From Bog-473 sp963836605 (GTDB lineage: Bacteria; Actinomycetota; Acidimicrobiia; Acidimicrobiales; RAAP-2): 64,000 nucleotides of DNA. Each line of letters starts with the position of its first letter. The first letter of the stretch is position 1. The notes beneath the pieces were generated by a model. It saw only the letters and a list, made by a program, of their open reading frames with translations, made no database searches and was not told the origin of the DNA. The position numbers were made by a program, and so were the translations under genes. The stretch covers positions 248,001 through 312,000 of the forward strand of contig CAWIKB010000014.1 in assembly GCA_963836605.1 (NCBI GenBank), in the 5' to 3' direction. Below, in pieces: positions 49,854 to 56,786 of this stretch.

Positions 49854-51061
49854 CAAGCCAGGTCGAACGCGGCGTGCAGGCACCGCACCGCCCGTTCGAC
49901 GTCGTCGGTGGCCACGATGCACGACGTCCGGATGGTGGAGGTCGAGATCATGTCGATGTTGATCTCCTCCTTGGCCAGGGTCTCGAACATGGTGGCGGCG
50001 ATCCCCGGGTGCGACTTCATGCCGGCCCCGATGAGCGAGACCCGCGAGACATCGCGGTCGGACGTCACTCCCGACGCGCCGAGCTCGTCGCAGTGGGCCT
50101 GCGCCGTCTGAACCGAGACGCCCAGGTCGTTCTTGGGCACCGTGAAGGAGATGTCCGTGGTGCCGTGCGCCGAGGTGTTCTGCACGATCATGTCGACGTT
50201 GATCGACCGGTCGGCCAGGGCCCGGAAGAGCTGGGCCGCGATACCGGGCCGGTCGGGCACCCCACTGACGGTGACCTTGGCCTCGGTCGTGTCGTGGGTC
50301 ACCGCGGTGACGACTGCCTGCTCCATGTCGTGCTCCTCCTCCACCACCCAGGTTCCCGGTTCCCAGGTGAAGCTGCTGCGCACCTGGAGCGGGACGTGGT
50401 GATTGCGTGCGAATTCCACCGAGCGCAGGTTCAGGACGCGTCCACCGGTGGCTGCGATCTCGAGCATCTCGTCAAAGGAGATCCGGGAGAGCCGGTGCGC
50501 CGACGGCACGACGCGGGGGTCGGCCGTGAATACTCCGGTGACGTCGGTGTAGATCTCGCAGGCGTCGGCCCCCAGCACGGCGGCCAGGGCCACCGCGGTG
50601 GTGTCGGACCCGCCCCGGCCCAGGGTGGTGATGTCCCGTTCGACCGACACCCCTTGAAATCCGGCCACCACGGGCACCTGCCCCGCGTCGAGGGCCTGGC
50701 GGAGCCGGTCGGCCCGGACCTCGAGAATCTTGGCCCGGGTGTGGTCGGTGTCGGTGATGATGCCGGCCTGGCTCCCGGTGAAGGAGGCCGCATCCACGCC
50801 GAGGTCGGCCAGGGCCATGCAGAGCAGGGCCATGGAGATCCGCTCGCCCGCGCTGACCAGCATGTCGTACTCACGCGGCGGTTGGAGGGCACTGACGGCG
50901 TCAGCCAGGTGGATCAACTCGTCGGTCGTCCTCCCCATGGCGCTGACCACGGCCACCACCTCGGAGCCCTCGCGCCGGGTCCGGGCGATGTGATCGGCCA
51001 CGGCTCGGATCCGATCGGCGTCGCCGACCGAGGTCCCACCGAATTTCTGGACGAGCAACAC
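49853..51061 (-). CDS. ask: Aspartate kinase
   Basis: Phosphorylates L-aspartate, the first step to lysine, threonine and methionine. The 402-residue protein has the amino-acid kinase domain (VQKFGGTSVGDADRIRAVAD, SAGERISMALL, LGRGGSDTTAVALAA) and two ACT domains (VTVSGVPDRPGIAAQLFRAL; VSLIGAGMKSHPGIAATMFE) that normally mediate feedback inhibition. GTG 51061 is fixed by TAGCGT 8 nt upstream. In many actinobacteria the kinase gene contains an internal start for a regulatory beta subunit; I cannot confirm one. Separated from asd by ~40 kb. Confidence 0.95.
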   Translation of the reverse strand: MLLVQKFGGTSVGDADRIRAVADHIARTRREGSEVVAVVSAMGRTTDELIHLADAVSALQPPREYDMLVSAGERISMALLCMALADLGVDAASFTGSQAGIITDTDHTRAKILEVRADRLRQALDAGQVPVVAGFQGVSVERDITTLGRGGSDTTAVALAAVLGADACEIYTDVTGVFTADPRVVPSAHRLSRISFDEMLEIAATGGRVLNLRSVEFARNHHVPLQVRSSFTWEPGTWVVEEEHDMEQAVVTAVTHDTTEAKVTVSGVPDRPGIAAQLFRALADRSINVDMIVQNTSAHGTTDISFTVPKNDLGVSVQTAQAHCDELGASGVTSDRDVSRVSLIGAGMKSHPGIAATMFETLAKEEINIDMISTSTIRTSCIVATDDVERAVRCLHAAFDLA

Positions 51062-51069
51062 GCACCCAG

Positions 51070-51075
51070 ACGCTA
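51070..51075 (-). promoter_or_regulatory. -10 hexamer TAGCGT, leaderless start of ask
   Basis: TAGCGT ends 8 nt before GTG 51061. Confidence 0.5.
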
Positions 51076-51143
51076 CTGACTCGCGCCACCTCCCCCGGGG
51101 ACGAGGGTCCGGGGGCCGATCGAACACCCCGCGCCGGGCCAGA

Positions 51144-51149
51144 TAGGGT
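51144..51149 (+). promoter_or_regulatory. -10 hexamer TAGGGT, leaderless start of the first cyclophilin gene
   Basis: TAGGGT ends 8 nt before GTG 51158. Confidence 0.5.
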
Positions 51150-51157
51150 CTGCGCCC

Positions 51158-51967
51158 GTGCCGAGCGAGAAGAGATCCCGTCAGCGAGCGGCCCGCGAGG
51201 CGCGCCTGGCCGCGCAAGCCAAGTCGGCCAAGCGGCGCAAGACGATCCGCAACACGGTCATCATCGTCGTCATCGTCGGGGTGATCCTGGGGGCGGTCTT
51301 CCTGTTCTCGAACAACAAGAAGAAGCCGCCGGGCAGCACCACGGCCACCACGACCGCGACGGCGGGCGCCCAGGCCACGGCCAACCAGGTGGCGGTGAAG
51401 GCCGGCTGCCCGTCCAGCACCGGTGCGACGGTCAACACGCAGAAGTACTCCGCCGCGCCGCCGATGACCATCGATACCTCGAAGAACTACTCGGCCACCG
51501 TCGTGACCACGGCGGGGACCTTCACCATGGCCCTGGACCCCAAGAGCGCCCCGGCGACGGTGAACAACTTCGTCTTCCTGGCCAACAAGGGCTACTACCA
51601 CTGCGTCATCTTCCACCGGGTCATCCCCAACTTCATGGACCAGACCGGGGACCCGACCGGGACCGGGACGGGCGGGCCGGGCTACACCATCGCCGACGAG
51701 AATCCACCCAAGGCCGCCAACCCGGCGGACCAGTACCCCCTCGGCTCGGTGGCCATGGCCAACACCGGCCAGCCCCACAGCGGCGGGAGCCAGTTCTTCA
51801 TCGTGTCGGGCACCCAGGGCGAGGGGCTGCCCAACAGCTACGCCCTGTTCGGCCAGGTCACCTCGGGGATGGACGTGGTCAAGAAGATCAACCAGGATGG
51901 TTCCACCTCCGGGGTCCCCCCCAATGTGACCCAACGCATCCTCTCCGTCACCATCCACGAGTCGTAA
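51158..51967 (+). CDS. Membrane-anchored cyclophilin-type peptidyl-prolyl isomerase
   Basis: Catalyses cis-trans isomerisation of prolyl bonds outside the membrane. A very basic N-terminus (SEKRSRQRAAREARLAAQAK) precedes one membrane helix (NTVIIVVIVGVILGAVFLF), a Thr/Ala-rich linker and the cyclophilin domain: VNNFVFLANKGYY, VIFHRVIPNFMDQTGDPTGT, GSVAMANTG and GSQFFIVSG. The catalytic FHRV arginine is present. 269 residues. The second cyclophilin starts 13 bp downstream. Confidence 0.93.
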   Translation: MPSEKRSRQRAAREARLAAQAKSAKRRKTIRNTVIIVVIVGVILGAVFLFSNNKKKPPGSTTATTTATAGAQATANQVAVKAGCPSSTGATVNTQKYSAAPPMTIDTSKNYSATVVTTAGTFTMALDPKSAPATVNNFVFLANKGYYHCVIFHRVIPNFMDQTGDPTGTGTGGPGYTIADENPPKAANPADQYPLGSVAMANTGQPHSGGSQFFIVSGTQGEGLPNSYALFGQVTSGMDVVKKINQDGSTSGVPPNVTQRILSVTIHES

Positions 51968-51980
51968 AGGACGTCTTCCC

Positions 51981-52538
51981 ATGGCCATTCCCGACCCACC
52001 CGCAGCCGACGGATCGAGCCCGCAGCAGCGCACGTTCGACCAGGAGCCCCCGATGGTGATCGACACCGCCAAGCGGTACGTGGCCACCATGGTCACCTCC
52101 CACGGCACCATGGTCATCGCACTGGACCCGCTGGCGGCGCCCCGGACGGTCAACAGCTTCGTCTTCCTGGCCCGGTACCACTACTACGACGGGGTCATCT
52201 TCCACCGCATCATCCCGGGCTTCGTGCTCCAGGGCGGCGACCCGACCGGGACCGGGACGGGCGGCCCCGGGTACAAATTCGCCGACGAGCTGCCGGCCAA
52301 GGGCAAGTACCAGGTCGGCTCGCTGGCCATGGCCAACGCGGGACCCCATACCAACGGCAGCCAGTTCTTCGTCATCAGCGGACCTGACGGCGCCGCCCTG
52401 CCTCCGTCCTACTCGCTCTTCGGCGCCGTGGTCAGCGGTGGCGATGTGGTCGAGAAGATCGACGCCCTGGGCACCCGGTCGGGCACCCCGAAGGAGCCAG
52501 TGGTGATCGAGTCGGTCACCGTCGTCGAATCCGACTGA
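51981..52538 (+). CDS. Cytoplasmic cyclophilin-type peptidyl-prolyl isomerase
   Basis: A 185-residue cyclophilin lacking membrane anchor or signal peptide. It shares with its upstream neighbour VNSFVFLARYHYY, VIFHRIIPGFVLQGGDPTGT, GSLAMANAG and GSQFFVISG, and an almost identical TGTGTGGPGY loop, pointing to tandem duplication with divergence of location. ATG 51981 follows the first gene by 13 bp with AAAGGACG in between, so both form one transcript. Confidence 0.93.
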   Translation: MAIPDPPAADGSSPQQRTFDQEPPMVIDTAKRYVATMVTSHGTMVIALDPLAAPRTVNSFVFLARYHYYDGVIFHRIIPGFVLQGGDPTGTGTGGPGYKFADELPAKGKYQVGSLAMANAGPHTNGSQFFVISGPDGAALPPSYSLFGAVVSGGDVVEKIDALGTRSGTPKEPVVIESVTVVESD

Positions 52539-52565
52539 GCCACCCGGGGCGATCGCGCCAGGGCA

Positions 52566-53249
52566 TCAGCGCAGGGCATCGAGCCCGTCGGTGCGGGCAC
52601 CGTCGAGGAAGACGGTCGGCGCCACCTCACCCTCGAAGCTCCAGGTCCCGTGGGGAGCCCGGATGAGGGCCGAACGCACCGGGATGCCGACGACCGGAAG
52701 ACCGGCGGGGGCCAGGGCCACCGTCCGCTCCAGTTTCTGGCCGTGCGCGTCCTCGTGCTCGTCGCCGAACTGGGGAACGACGGCCAGCTGATCAACCAGG
52801 CCCAGGCCCAGGGTCAGCGCGCCGCCGCGCGGGTCGACCATGGGGTCGGTGAGCACCATGGCCCCGGCCGCGGAGCCGGCCACCACGGCGCCGTCGGCCC
52901 ACGCCGCGCGGAGCGCGTCGAACGTGGCCGACCCCTTGAGGACCGACTTGAGATGCAGCGGTGACCCGCCGGCCAGGTACACGAAGCGGGCACCCCGCAC
53001 CACGGCCGCCATGCCGGGGTCCTCGGCCGAGGACCGGTCAACGACCATCAGGCCCTCCACCTGGCCCCCCAGCTGCTCGAACCACTCGGCCGCCTTGAGC
53101 ACCGCCCGCTCGGGGTGCTGGTAGGCGGCGGCCGTGGGGAGCACGACGACGTCCTTGCCTCCTGAGGCCGCCAGCAGGGTGGCGTCGAACGTGCAGCCAG
53201 CTGTCCACTCGCCGCCGCCCACCAGAGCCAGCACGCCGTTGTTGTCCAT
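52566..53249 (-). CDS. Peptidase S51 / class I glutamine amidotransferase-like protein
   Basis: A 227-residue protein of the cyanophycinase/dipeptidase E fold. Evidence: ALVGGGEWTAGCTFDATLL near the start, VYLAGGSPLHLKSVL, and the nucleophile elbow VVAGSAAGAMVLTDP where the catalytic Ser of GxSAGA-type proteases would be the S of GSAAG. The elbow is GSAAGA rather than the usual GTSAGA, so activity is uncertain. A hydrolase for an amino-acid polymer or an isoaspartyl dipeptide is possible. It stands between the cyclophilins (convergent) and the dehydrogenase gene (divergent). Confidence 0.78.
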   Translation of the reverse strand: MDNNGVLALVGGGEWTAGCTFDATLLAASGGKDVVVLPTAAAYQHPERAVLKAAEWFEQLGGQVEGLMVVDRSSAEDPGMAAVVRGARFVYLAGGSPLHLKSVLKGSATFDALRAAWADGAVVAGSAAGAMVLTDPMVDPRGGALTLGLGLVDQLAVVPQFGDEHEDAHGQKLERTVALAPAGLPVVGIPVRSALIRAPHGTWSFEGEVAPTVFLDGARTDGLDALR

Positions 53250-53311
53250 GCGTCACTCTTGCACGCAGGCGTGGGGCCACGGCGCCTTCGACTGCGGTGG
53301 TTACCGGCCAG

Positions 53312-53317
53312 TAGCCT
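53312..53317 (+). promoter_or_regulatory. -10 hexamer TAGCCT, leaderless start of the hydroxyacyl-CoA dehydrogenase gene
   Basis: TAGCCT ends 8 nt before ATG 53326. Confidence 0.5.
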
Positions 53318-53325
53318 CTCTGCCC

Positions 53326-54180
53326 ATGTCGATCACACGGGTAGGAATCATCGGGTCCGGAATCATGGGTTCGGGCATCGCCGAAGTGGCGGCCGCCTCG
53401 GGCTATGAGGTCGTGCTACGCAGTCGCAGCCAGGATTCGGCGGACGCCATGGTGGCCGGGCTGGAGAAGTCGCTGGCCAAGCAGGTGGAGAGGGGCAAAC
53501 GGGCCGAGGCCGAGAGCAAGGAGATCCTGAGCCGGGTGTCGGCCACCACCCATCTGGGTGCGCTGGCCGAGGTCGATCTGGTCCTCGAATCGGTCGTCGA
53601 GGACCTCGACGTCAAGAAGGCGCTGTTCACCGAGCTCGATTCGGTCTGCCGGGAAGGGGCCATCCTGGCCACCAACACCTCGACTCTGCCCGTGGTCGAG
53701 ATGGCCATGGCCACGTCCCGGCCCGAGCTGGTCTGCGGCATCCACTTCTTCAACCCGGCGCCGGCCATGGCCCTGGTCGAGGTGGTTCGCCCCATCACCG
53801 CCGCCGACGCCACCATGGCCGCCGCCCTTGCTTTCGCCGAGGCCTGCGGGAAGGACCCGGTGGAGGTGAAGGACCAGGCGGGCTTCATCGTCAATGCGCT
53901 CCTCTTCCCCTATCTCAACAACGCCGTCCGCCTGCTCGAGCAGGGGGTGGCCACCAGGGAGGGCATCGACTCGGCCATGAAGGGAGGGTGCGGGTTCCCG
54001 ATGGGCCCGTTCGCGCTGCTCGATCTGGTCGGCCTCGACACCTCGTTGGCCATCCTCGATGCCCTCTACACCGAGTTCCGCGATCCCAACTACGCCGCAG
54101 TGCCGCTGCTGCGCCGCCTGGTCACCTCGGGGCAGCTGGGCCGCAAGACCAAGCAGGGGTTCTACGACTACCACCGCTGA
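53326..54180 (+). CDS. 3-hydroxybutyryl-CoA dehydrogenase
   Basis: Reduces acetoacetyl-CoA to 3-hydroxybutyryl-CoA, or the reverse. The 284-residue protein has the nucleotide-binding motif VGIIGSGIMGSGIAEVAA, the acidic VLESVVEDLDVKKALF, TNTSTLPVVEMA, the catalytic His in CGIHFFNPAPAM with Glu in VEVV, and the C-terminal domain KDQAGFIVNALLFPYLNNAV. The HFFNP signature is typical of short-chain-specific enzymes. ATG 53326 excludes a long spurious upstream extension. In this context it likely works between the thiolase and a crotonase to supply Ccr. Confidence 0.92.
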   Translation: MSITRVGIIGSGIMGSGIAEVAAASGYEVVLRSRSQDSADAMVAGLEKSLAKQVERGKRAEAESKEILSRVSATTHLGALAEVDLVLESVVEDLDVKKALFTELDSVCREGAILATNTSTLPVVEMAMATSRPELVCGIHFFNPAPAMALVEVVRPITAADATMAAALAFAEACGKDPVEVKDQAGFIVNALLFPYLNNAVRLLEQGVATREGIDSAMKGGCGFPMGPFALLDLVGLDTSLAILDALYTEFRDPNYAAVPLLRRLVTSGQLGRKTKQGFYDYHR

Positions 54181-54259
54181 GCCCGTCCGCACCGGGGTGA
54201 GCCCGTCCGCACCGGGCTGTACCCGGCCGCACCTGGCCTGTACCCGGCCGCACCTGGCC
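54178..54259 (+). repeat. 20/21-bp tandem repeats starting at a stop codon
   Basis: Two copies of TGAGCCCGTCCGCACCGGG plus one base (54178, 54198) are followed by two identical copies of a related 21-mer beginning TGTACCCGGCCGCACCTGGC (54218, 54239). The first TGA is the stop of the dehydrogenase. They fill the gap to the mutase gene and may have spread by slippage. Confidence 0.85.
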
Positions 54260-54332
54260 CCACCCCGGGCCGCGACCGGGCCGCGACGGGGCAGAATGGT
54301 GGGGTCGGTACCCACATGAGGAGGTGCACCGC

Positions 54333-56321
54333 GTGAGCCATGACACACCGGATCCGCCGTGGGTGATGCGCACCTACTCGGGGCACTCGACGGCCACGGC
54401 CTCCAACGCGCTGTATCGCAGCAATCTGGCCAAGGGTCAGACGGGATTGTCCATCGCTTTCGATCTGCCGACCCAGACCGGGTACGACCCGGACTCACCC
54501 GAGGCGGCCGGCGAGGTGGGCAAGGTCGGGGTCCCGGTGGTGCACCGCGGGCACATGGAGCAGCTGATGTCCGAGATCCCGGTGGCCGAGATGAACACCT
54601 CCATGACCATCAACGCCACGGCGGCCTGGCTGCTCGGCCTCTACGTGGCCCATGCCGAGGACAGAGGCGTCGACGCCCGGCTGCTCTCGGGGACCACACA
54701 GAACGACATCGTCAAGGAGTACCTCAGTCGCGGGACCTTCATCTTCCCGCCCGGGCCCAGCCTCCGCCTGACGGTCGACACCATCGCCTACACGGTGCGG
54801 CATGCGCCCAAGTGGAACCCGATCAACGTGTGCAGCTACCACCTCCAGGAGGCCGGCGCCACACCCACCCAGGAGGTGGCGTACGCGCTGGCCACCGCCA
54901 TCGGCGTGCTCGACGGGGTGCGCGAGTCGGGCAAGATCGAGCCGTCCGAGCTCCCGGCGGTGGTGGGCCGGATCAGCTTCTTCGTCAACTCCGGCGTCCG
55001 CTTCGTCGAGGAGACCTGCAAAATGCGGGCCTTCACCGCCATGTGGGACCGCATCTGCGCGACGCGCTACGGCGTCGATGACCCCAAGCTGCGGCGCTTC
55101 CGCTACGGGGTGCAGGTCAACTCGCTGGGCCTGACCGAGCAGCAGCCCGAGAACAACGTGCCGCGCATCGTCCTCGAATCACTCGGGGTCACGTTGTCCA
55201 AGAGCGCCCGGGCCCGGGCCATGCAGCTGCCGGCGTGGAACGAGGCCCTGGGCCTGCCCCGACCGTGGGACCAGCAGTGGTCACTGCGGATGCAGCAGAT
55301 CCTGGCGTTCGAGTCCGACCTGCTCGAGTACGAGGACATCTTCGACGGCTCCAAGGTGATCGAGGCCAAGACGCAGGAGATCATCGAATCGGCCACGGCG
55401 GAGCTGGCCGACGTCGAGGCGCTCGGGGGTGCCTTCGAGGCCATCGACGAGCTCAAGTCACGGTTGGTGCGCAGCCAGGCCGAGCGGGTGCGCCGTATCG
55501 AGACCGGCGAGCAGCGCGTGATCGGCGTCAACTGCTTCACCGAGACCGCACCCTCGCCCCTCACCGGCGACGGCGAGATCGAGTCCGTCATGAAGGTCGA
55601 CCACCGCGTCGAGGCGGCGCAGGTGGCCGACGTGGAGCGCTGGCGGGCCGATCGGGACGGGGGTGCGGTGCAGAAGGCGCTCGACCACCTGCGCGAGGTG
55701 GCCGAGGATGCCGGCCCGGGCGGCAACATCATGGAGGCCACCATCGCCCTGGCCCACGCCGGCGGCACCACAGGCGAATGGGCCGGTGCGCTGCGAGAGG
55801 TCTTCGGGGAGTTCCGCGCCCCCACCGGGGTGGGCGGCGGGGTGGGGCGGCGCGGTGACGACCTGGCACCCATCGTGGCCCGCACCAAGGCGCTGGCCGA
55901 ACGGACGGGAGGGCCCCCGCGCCTCCTGGTGGCCAAGCCCGGCCTCGACGGCCACTCCAACGGGGCCGAGCAGATTGCCGTGGCGGCCCGCGATGCCGGT
56001 TTCGAGGTGATCTACCAGGGCATCAGGCTGACGCCGGCCCAGATCGCCGCCGCGGCGCGCGACGAGGACGTGGACATCGTCGGCCTTTCCATCCTTTCGG
56101 GCTCCCACATGGAGCTGGTGCCCGATGTGGTCGACCGGCTCCGGGCGGCCGGGGTCGACGCCGCGGTTGTGGTCGGCGGGATCATCCCGCCCGACGATGC
56201 CGAGATCCTGCGGGGGAAGGGCGTGGCCTCGGTCTACACGCCCAAGGACTACGAGTTCCTCGGCATCATGGAGGACCTGGTGGCGCTGGCCGAGCGCCAG
56301 CGCGCCGCCACTCCCGGGTGA
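54333..56321 (+). CDS. ecm: Coenzyme B12-dependent acyl-CoA mutase, probably ethylmalonyl-CoA mutase
   Basis: Rearranges ethylmalonyl-CoA to methylsuccinyl-CoA (or methylmalonyl-CoA to succinyl-CoA). A single 662-residue chain carries the substrate TIM barrel (RTYSGHSTATASNALYRSNL, GLSIAFDLPTQTGYDPDSP, MNTSMTINATAAWLLGLY) and a C-terminal B12 domain with the base-off motif KPGLDGHSNG, LSILSGSH and VVGGIIP. The single-chain form with the domain order of MeaA, and the nearby ccr and mce, favour ethylmalonyl-CoA mutase; substrate specificity is not proven. GTG 54333 is set by GAGGAGG at 54319-54325. The 3' end overlaps the convergent DUF4031 gene by 56 bp. No cobalamin riboswitch is visible upstream. 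Confidence 0.88.
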   Translation: MSHDTPDPPWVMRTYSGHSTATASNALYRSNLAKGQTGLSIAFDLPTQTGYDPDSPEAAGEVGKVGVPVVHRGHMEQLMSEIPVAEMNTSMTINATAAWLLGLYVAHAEDRGVDARLLSGTTQNDIVKEYLSRGTFIFPPGPSLRLTVDTIAYTVRHAPKWNPINVCSYHLQEAGATPTQEVAYALATAIGVLDGVRESGKIEPSELPAVVGRISFFVNSGVRFVEETCKMRAFTAMWDRICATRYGVDDPKLRRFRYGVQVNSLGLTEQQPENNVPRIVLESLGVTLSKSARARAMQLPAWNEALGLPRPWDQQWSLRMQQILAFESDLLEYEDIFDGSKVIEAKTQEIIESATAELADVEALGGAFEAIDELKSRLVRSQAERVRRIETGEQRVIGVNCFTETAPSPLTGDGEIESVMKVDHRVEAAQVADVERWRADRDGGAVQKALDHLREVAEDAGPGGNIMEATIALAHAGGTTGEWAGALREVFGEFRAPTGVGGGVGRRGDDLAPIVARTKALAERTGGPPRLLVAKPGLDGHSNGAEQIAVAARDAGFEVIYQGIRLTPAQIAAAARDEDVDIVGLSILSGSHMELVPDVVDRLRAAGVDAAVVVGGIIPPDDAEILRGKGVASVYTPKDYEFLGIMEDLVALAERQRAATPG

Positions 56322-56571
56322 GGCGGGCCATCTCCCGCCAGGAGATGGGGACGGCGCCGAGCGCGATGGCGCGGTCACGGAGGCGCTCGGGCAGGTCGTA
56401 GTGGTTCAGCGCGGCGGAACGCCGGTGGTGCTGGAAACCCCGGGCCGGGATTCCGAGCCGGGTGGCCAGGGCGTGGAGCTCCTGCTCGTCGTCGGCCAAC
56501 AGGTGGGACCAGCGGTCCTCGCGCCGGCCGATGGTGGCCCGCTGCCGCCAGTCGTCGAGGTAGACGGTCAG
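56266..56571 (-). CDS. DUF4031-type protein with an apparent CTG start
   Basis: A ~101-residue protein that matches the DUF4031 outline: TVYLDDWRQRATIGRREDRW, SHLLADDEQELHALATRLGI, HYDLPERLRDRAIALGAVPI and SWREMARL. The family usually begins MTVY-DD; here the methionine position is CTG (56571-56569), which overlaps the TGA of the preceding gene as CTGA. No ATG, GTG or TTG occurs in a suitable place in the frame. Either CTG is used or one base is wrong. It is the third gene of the acyl-CoA carboxylase unit. Function unknown. Its tail overlaps ecm convergently. Confidence 0.7.
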   Translation of the reverse strand: MTVYLDDWRQRATIGRREDRWSHLLADDEQELHALATRLGIPARGFQHHRRSAALNHYDLPERLRDRAIALGAVPISWREMARLTREWRRAGARPAPPGPP

Positions 56572-56786
56572 CGGCGCGCCCAGGGTCGGTCCCGTCGCAG
56601 GGGCGTGGGCTTGTTCCACCATCGTCCGCTGAAGCGCCAGGTCTGGTGGGCCGGATCCTGCTCGTCGGGTGCGGTCGGTTGCGGCCACACCAGCTGGGCC
56701 GCGGCGACGATGGCGGCCAGCTCGTCGGGACCGGGTGCGGGGACCGGACCGAGGGCGAGCAGCGCGGGATCGACAGGGGCGCTCAT
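56568..56786 (-). CDS. Small acyl-CoA carboxylase-associated protein (epsilon-subunit-like)
   Basis: A 72-residue protein, mostly helical N-terminus (ALLALGPVPAPGPDELAAIV) and a Trp/Arg-rich end (QTWRFSGRWWNKPTPLRRDR). It starts with ATG 56786 overlapping the carboxylase stop by 4 nt (ATGA). Actinobacterial acyl-CoA carboxylases often have a small epsilon subunit encoded right after the beta subunit, with a 'P-x-DELAA' helix and a tryptophan-containing tail; position and shape fit, sequence similarity is weak. It may stabilise the holo-complex. Confidence 0.55.
   Translation of the reverse strand: MSAPVDPALLALGPVPAPGPDELAAIVAAAQLVWPQPTAPDEQDPAHQTWRFSGRWWNKPTPLRRDRPWARR

Noticed and set aside
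54260..54332. Cobalamin riboswitch upstream of the B12-dependent mutase
   Set aside because: The gap is too short and contains repeats; no B12-box-like sequence is visible.
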